A stretch of 23,382 bases of DNA from a virus. Position 1 is the first letter of the stretch. Each line of letters opens with the position of its first letter. The stretch lies in IMG/VR virus record IMGVR_UViG_3300006916_000402, positions 1 through 23,382 of that record; one strand, given 5' to 3'. The position numbers were made by a program, and so were the translations under genes. Of the stretch, positions 18,794-23,382 are shown piece by piece. The notes beneath the pieces were generated by a model. It had not been told where the DNA came from and searched no databases. It worked only from the letters and a program-made list of their open reading frames with translations.

Positions 18794-20814
18794 TGGCTAA
18801 AAACCAACTACAGCAATATCGCCAACTATACACTGCGCCTGCATTGCCGTCTGCAAACATACAAAACGAACCACCTACTGCGACTGCAAATCTGGGTGGC
18901 TTAATGAAACAATTCAAAAATCGTATGTTGGCATCGCTCGATCCGGAGCCCGAAGGTAAGGTCGACATATTAGTGAGCCGTGGCGTGCCGCGCGAAGCCA
19001 TACAGATAAAAAATGGCGAGCTGTTTGTAAATACGCGACAAGGATTGAAGAAGTTTGATGAGGATGAGATAACTATTTACGACTTCGCCGATATGCTGGG
19101 AGACGCGATCCCAATGGTGACGAGCATTATGGGATCGTTCGTAAAGCCGGGGACCGGGACTGTGTTAGGTGGCGTGGGTGGAGATGCATTTCGACAGGGC
19201 ATGGCAAAGGAAGCAGGATCAGAGCGAGGATATGACGTAGGGCAAACTGCGTTAGAGGGCGCGTTTGCAGCGGGTGGTGAGTTACTGCAGCGGGGTGTAA
19301 CGGCGCTGCTAAAAGGGCCAGCGGCGAAGAAAGCGCAAACAGGCGCAATGAAGCAAGTCCGCGATCTTGTGGGTCAGGCTGATAAGGCTGCGGGCACAGA
19401 GATGATGAAAGTTGCTCCACCGCAAATCAGGACCGCGTCGCCATTTATAGGAGGCATGGCAAACGTCGCTCGCACAAATCAAGTAACAACTGAAATTATG
19501 CGCGAAGCAGACGAGCCGCTTTTTAGGGAGTTTCAAAGAGCAATTAGCAATCTGCAGAAAAAAGCGGGTTCAAAGGGCGGGCCGACTGCCAGCAGCGCAG
19601 ACGCAGCTATAGAAACCGGCGAGCGGATACGCGGTGCGATAGAAACGACAACGGACATACGGCAAGGTGACATTAATAAGTTGTATACAGACTTCTTTAC
19701 GCAAGGCGGCGTAGATAGGTCTGCACCAATAGACCGCACGGCGATAGATAACGCGCTGAATGCAATAGAAAATACAGACTTGTTCAAGCGTGAGGGCAAC
19801 GTAGGCGTGCGCGGCATAGACAAGCTGGCAAGCTCTATGGAGCTGGCGTTGGGAGCGCGCACGTTTGACGACGTGCGGAGAGTGAAGTCTCAAATTTACG
19901 AAGAGTTAAACTCCAATAGACGGTCGGCTATACCATTTTTCGACGACAAGGTTGAAACACAAATGCGCAACCTTGCCGACTCAATGCACTACGCCGAGAT
20001 GGAGTTCCTGCGTCAAGGTGGCGGCACAAACAGTCCGCAAGCGTACGCGCTCGGGCGTCAAGCGGCAGACGCTGCGGAGTCATTGTTTCGGGTAAAAGAG
20101 TCAGGGGCAGTGCGCAGGGCAATGAGCAACGATGAGAAGGGCAGTCAGATTGCGCGCACAGTATTTGAGAGCATGACGCCTGAAGAGATTATTAATTTTA
20201 AAATCAGTATCGGCCAGCAGGGAACGCCATCCGGGTTGCGGATAACGAAAGAAGGCGCAGACGCGTGGGCGTCAATTATAAACGCATTCTTTGAAAACCT
20301 AAAAACAGCTGGGTCTATTTCATCAGATCAAATGAAATCGGGTATGTATCCACAGGATCTGCAGAGGATCATAAGTGGCAAACATATCAATAACTACTTA
20401 GATGGGTTAGAAAAGAGTAGACCGGGATCAGTAGAAGCGTTGCTGGGGACAGATGTATACAACGAGTTGCGCACCGTGGCGAGGGCATTGCAAGAAATGA
20501 CGCAGGGCGAGCGGTCGATGGCAAACTTTAGCAACACGGCCCGTTATGTAAATTTTCAAGGTGGGTATGGGTCAGACATTGTCGATGCGTTGACAGGCAT
20601 GTTTAGAGAAGGTGGGAAGACGCGAGATGCGTTAGCGCGCCTTGCAGCGCGGGCTGTAACCGACGTGGGTATTGCGCAGTTTATGACTAAGCCCGGGCTT
20701 GCGCGCTACATGCTCGGCGAGACAAAAACCCAACAGGCAATTCCTAATGACATGTTGAGACTGATCGGACGGACGACTTCGCAGGTCGGAGTGCGACAAT
20801 TAAGGGAAGAGTAG
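18793..20814 (+). CDS. probable internal virion (DNA-transfer, gp16-like) protein, 673 residues
   Basis: The start overlaps the preceding stop (TAATG) and the gene ends with TAG at 20812-20814. After a polar N-terminus there is a hydrophobic Gly-rich segment at about 97-165 (DFADMLGDAIPMVTSIMGSF, TGTVLGGVGGDAF, ALEGAFAAGGELLQRGV) with spaced small residues suited to membrane insertion or helix packing. The remaining 500 residues are helical and charged, with no recognised catalytic motif. As the last gene before the tail fibre it occupies the place of P22 gp16, the DNA-transfer protein. Similar long proteins with an early GG-rich membrane-like segment are common in aquatic podoviruses. The role is inferred from position and composition. 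Confidence 0.7.
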   Translation: MAKNQLQQYRQLYTAPALPSANIQNEPPTATANLGGLMKQFKNRMLASLDPEPEGKVDILVSRGVPREAIQIKNGELFVNTRQGLKKFDEDEITIYDFADMLGDAIPMVTSIMGSFVKPGTGTVLGGVGGDAFRQGMAKEAGSERGYDVGQTALEGAFAAGGELLQRGVTALLKGPAAKKAQTGAMKQVRDLVGQADKAAGTEMMKVAPPQIRTASPFIGGMANVARTNQVTTEIMREADEPLFREFQRAISNLQKKAGSKGGPTASSADAAIETGERIRGAIETTTDIRQGDINKLYTDFFTQGGVDRSAPIDRTAIDNALNAIENTDLFKREGNVGVRGIDKLASSMELALGARTFDDVRRVKSQIYEELNSNRRSAIPFFDDKVETQMRNLADSMHYAEMEFLRQGGGTNSPQAYALGRQAADAAESLFRVKESGAVRRAMSNDEKGSQIARTVFESMTPEEIINFKISIGQQGTPSGLRITKEGADAWASIINAFFENLKTAGSISSDQMKSGMYPQDLQRIISGKHINNYLDGLEKSRPGSVEALLGTDVYNELRTVARALQEMTQGERSMANFSNTARYVNFQGGYGSDIVDALTGMFREGGKTRDALARLAARAVTDVGIAQFMTKPGLARYMLGETKTQQAIPNDMLRLIGRTTSQVGVRQLREE

Positions 20815-20865
20815 CCGGCACACGGCCCGGCCAATAAATCATAAGACCGTGGGAGAAAAGGCTGA

Positions 20866-23382
20866 ATGAATCTTACAGCACTAAAGAGTTGGGTGAGCGG
20901 AGAGACACTAACCGCTGCGGACCTCAACGCTGAATTTCAAAACATATACACGCACACAATCAACAATAGCGACATAGACAGCACGGCGTCGTATGTGTTG
21001 GGTGAGCTGGTCATTGGAACCGGACTGGCTGCGGCAGACGGCGGGCAGTTGCACGTTCACACGGGATCTGCCGGCACAGTGCAGGCGGCGTCGGATGCAG
21101 ACGAGGCTGTGTTTGAAAACAGCACGGCGTCAGGTATAACGATCCTTTCGGGTGGCTCCAGTACGGGCAAGATTGCGTTTGGTGATTCTGGCGATAACGA
21201 CGTTGGTCTTATCACATACAACCACGCAACAAACGCGCTTACCCTCGGGACAAACGGCACTACAGCATTAACGCTATCATCAGCACAGGCAGCAACGTTT
21301 GCCGGCGATGTAAGTGTCGGCGGCACACTGACGCTAACGGGTGGCATAACGCTCAACGGTAATACTACCATTGGTGACTCTAGTGCCGACACCCTCACGG
21401 TCAACAGCACCATCACCAGCAACCTCATATTCACGGATGCGACCTACGACATTGGCGCGAGTGGTGCTACACGCCCCCGTGACCTCTTTCTAAGCCGCAA
21501 TGCAGTGATGGGCGGCACATTGGGCGTTACGGGCCTCATCACGGCCTCTGGTGGCGTAAGCGGTGCGTTGACAGGGAACGTAACTGGCAATCTTACGGGT
21601 AACGTCACTGGCGATGTCACGGGAAATATCAGCGGCAACGTCACAGGCGGCACGATCAGCGGCACAACGGCAACCTTAACAGGCGCACTCACAGGCACTA
21701 CGGGAACATTCAGCGGCTTAATCTCTGGCAACGGTGGAGCAGAAATAGGAAGCAACACCGCAAAGGTTAAATTTTATTCTGACTCCACTTACAGCGGAAT
21801 TTATAACGGCTCATCATTAACCTCAGACGAGTCGTATTATTTCGGCAACGGAGACCATTTTTGGTATAGTGACGGTTCTGTGGCGATGAAATTGGACAGC
21901 AGCATCGTCGGCATAGGCACATCATCTCCAAGCACTTACTCTTTTAATAATGACGCAAGGTTAGTAGTCGCTAATACCAGTGCAAACTCTACTATAACGA
22001 TTGCGAGCGGAACGAGTAGTAGCGGCTATTTAGCGTTTGCTGATGGCACCACAGGCACCGACCGCTACAGCGGTCAAGTCCAATATAATCATAGCACCAA
22101 CACAATGTCATTTAAAACGGGTGGCGGCGTTGAGGCTATGACGATCAATTCAGCGCAAGACCTCGCCGTCGACGGCGACACTCTATATATCGACGCTAGT
22201 GCAGATCGCGTCGGCATCAATACGAGTTCGCCAGACAGTGTTTTACATCTATATAAAAGTGGTTCGCTGGCTCAATTGAAAATAGAGGCAAATGGTGTAG
22301 CTAATCCCAGATTGGCACTGTATAACAATTTGACGTATGCCTCGCAAATAACTTACACCAACGATTTGCAAGTTTATGGCAATGGTGGGAGTAATCTTCA
22401 TCTTGTTTTAGACTCGTCTGGCTATTTGGGATTGGGAACCAATAATCCAACAGGTCTGATGAATTTAATGGCCGATGGTGCTACGCCGTTTACGGGTGTG
22501 TCAGACGTTCTGTTAGACATAAAACGAGGAGTTACAAATACAGGTAGTGGCAATGCAACGGCAATCCGATTAGGCAATAACAGCAACGGTTTCAAAATTT
22601 CCTACGGTGGAGCCGCTGACCATTTGCAATTTATTGATGGCGGTAATTCGGCAATTATGACGTTAGTCAATGCCAATAATAACGTCGGCATTGGCACGGA
22701 ATCGCCAGCGTGTCGCACTCATATCCGTGAAAGCACTTTAAGTGGGTTTACGCCAGACAACAATACGAACCTTGCAGTCGAGGAAAACAGCACCTCATTG
22801 ATTGAGATCGCAGGGACGGATTCTGGGATTCTGTTCAGCGATGCAACTGCGTGGGCAGGGCGCATATTCTACACGCACAGCACTGATCAAATGGCCTTTG
22901 CTACAGCGCAGTCGAACAAAATGTATCTCGACTCGTCTGGCAATCTGCTTGTGGGTAAAACAACTACCTCAGCCGCTACTGCGGGCGCGAGTATATCTTC
23001 TACTGGCGCTGCCACCTTTGTTAGAGATTCCGATTGTTTGCTGTTAAATAGGCCGTCAACAACAGGGACTATTGCGGCTTTTAGACAAGCGAACACGGAA
23101 GTCGGAACGATCAGCGTTACTGCGTCTACAACTTCCTATAACACCACCTCTGACTACCGTTTGAAAGAAAATGTAGTAGGCATCACAGACGGCATCACGC
23201 GCATCAAATCGCTCAAACCCTCACGTTTTAATTTCATATCAAACGCTGATCAAACAGTTGACGGGTTTGTGGCGCATGAGGTGTCTGACATTGTGCCAGA
23301 AGCTATTACTGGCGAGAAAGATGCTGTGGACGATGAGGGCAACCCAGAGTATCAAGGCATCGACCAGAGCAAGCTGGTACCG
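20866..23382 (+). CDS. tail fibre with C-terminal S74 intramolecular chaperone (3' end outside window)
   Basis: The frame is open from ATG 20866 to the window edge (839 codons). The N-terminus MNLTALKSWVSGETLTAADL, then NAEFQNIYTH, is a common fibre anchor of aquatic phages. The shaft is Gly/Thr/Ser/Asn-rich, with six TGNV-type units (residues 236-259) and four V/L-G-I/L-G/N-T-x-x-P motifs at about 348, 449, 521 and 607, plus DSSGNLLVGKT. From about residue 760 the S74 peptidase domain begins with TSDYRLKENV. S762 and K767 have the five-residue Ser-Lys spacing of the endosialidase-type self-cleaving chaperone. It continues with RFNF, DGFVAHEV and YQGIDQSKLVP. The chaperone trimerises the fibre and cuts itself off. 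About the last 20-60 residues are missing. The fibre should bind the receptor. Confidence 0.93.
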   Translation, partial: MNLTALKSWVSGETLTAADLNAEFQNIYTHTINNSDIDSTASYVLGELVIGTGLAAADGGQLHVHTGSAGTVQAASDADEAVFENSTASGITILSGGSSTGKIAFGDSGDNDVGLITYNHATNALTLGTNGTTALTLSSAQAATFAGDVSVGGTLTLTGGITLNGNTTIGDSSADTLTVNSTITSNLIFTDATYDIGASGATRPRDLFLSRNAVMGGTLGVTGLITASGGVSGALTGNVTGNLTGNVTGDVTGNISGNVTGGTISGTTATLTGALTGTTGTFSGLISGNGGAEIGSNTAKVKFYSDSTYSGIYNGSSLTSDESYYFGNGDHFWYSDGSVAMKLDSSIVGIGTSSPSTYSFNNDARLVVANTSANSTITIASGTSSSGYLAFADGTTGTDRYSGQVQYNHSTNTMSFKTGGGVEAMTINSAQDLAVDGDTLYIDASADRVGINTSSPDSVLHLYKSGSLAQLKIEANGVANPRLALYNNLTYASQITYTNDLQVYGNGGSNLHLVLDSSGYLGLGTNNPTGLMNLMADGATPFTGVSDVLLDIKRGVTNTGSGNATAIRLGNNSNGFKISYGGAADHLQFIDGGNSAIMTLVNANNNVGIGTESPACRTHIRESTLSGFTPDNNTNLAVEENSTSLIEIAGTDSGILFSDATAWAGRIFYTHSTDQMAFATAQSNKMYLDSSGNLLVGKTTTSAATAGASISSTGAATFVRDSDCLLLNRPSTTGTIAAFRQANTEVGTISVTASTTSYNTTSDYRLKENVVGITDGITRIKSLKPSRFNFISNADQTVDGFVAHEVSDIVPEAITGEKDAVDDEGNPEYQGIDQSKLVP
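21571..21642 (+). repeat. six tandem 12-bp units encoding TGNV-type tetrapeptides
   Basis: Consecutive tetrapeptides TGNV, TGNL, TGNV, TGDV, TGNI and SGNV are encoded in six 12-base units within the fibre shaft. Such TGN(V/L) runs are typical of beta-helical fibre shafts and can change copy number by slippage. Confidence 0.85.
23149..23166 (+). other. predicted self-cleavage site of the fibre chaperone (Ser762-Lys767)
   Basis: The codons encode SDYRLK. In endosialidase-type S74 domains the Ser and Lys of S-D-x-R-L-K form the catalytic dyad, and cleavage occurs at the Ser. Both residues are present, so the domain should be active. Confidence 0.8.

Noticed and set aside
20814-20831. GCCGG/CCGGC hairpin before the tail fibre
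   Set aside because: Five base pairs without a T-run; a weak structure at best.
20866-23382. Diversity-generating retroelement target in the fibre (as in the podovirus BPP-1)
   Set aside because: No reverse transcriptase, no template/variable repeat pair and no C-type-lectin-like end are visible. The fibre ends in an S74 chaperone instead.

Overview
This window is a stretch of a tailed double-stranded DNA bacteriophage genome (Caudoviricetes). It has a podovirus-like, P22-like morphogenesis layout. Every gene I can support lies on the + strand. Genes are tightly packed, often with overlapping stop/start codons, and no gap is longer than about 130 bases. No integrase, repressor, tRNA, transposon or CRISPR array is visible. 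GC looks slightly above 50 %, isoleucine is often ATA, and the tail-fibre motifs (VGIGTxSP runs, an S74 chaperone end) resemble those I know from uncultured aquatic phages. The host cannot be named from this sequence.

Layout. Bases 1-168 are the end of an M15-type peptidase, probably the endolysin. Three small proteins follow (128-800), then the packaging genes: small terminase (804-1229), large terminase (1210-2595) and portal (2592-4706). Between portal and scaffold, where many phages carry a MuF-like virion protein, sits a 997-residue multidomain protein (4706-7699) with a SAM-dependent methyltransferase-like domain near its C-terminus, followed by a small zinc-ribbon protein (7704-8168). 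A strong forked hairpin with a T-tract (8209-8277) separates this block from the capsid block: scaffold (8290-9228), major capsid protein (9250-10233) and a likely decoration protein (10251-10757). A GC-rich hairpin follows (10765-10793).

Next is the connector and tail block: an unknown 209-aa protein, a 74-aa fibre-like module, a head-tail connector (gp4-like), and a 520-aa tail hub/DNA-stabilisation protein (gp10-like). Three large Ala/Gln-rich proteins (14154-20814) occupy the place of the P22 ejection proteins (gp7/gp20/gp16), and a long tail fibre (20866 to the window end) is cut off inside its C-terminal S74 self-cleaving chaperone domain.

How it works together. The terminase pumps DNA through the portal into a shell built from scaffold, capsid and decoration proteins. 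The connector and hub close the head. The three internal proteins probably form the conduit ejected into the cell. The fibre binds the host. The 997-aa methyltransferase fusion is the best candidate for an undescribed virion-delivered effector. Other points to follow up are a 10-A tract exactly at the end of the methyltransferase domain, three repeat families in the 1092-aa protein, and a roughly five-fold excess of the palindrome GCCGGC over the whole window.
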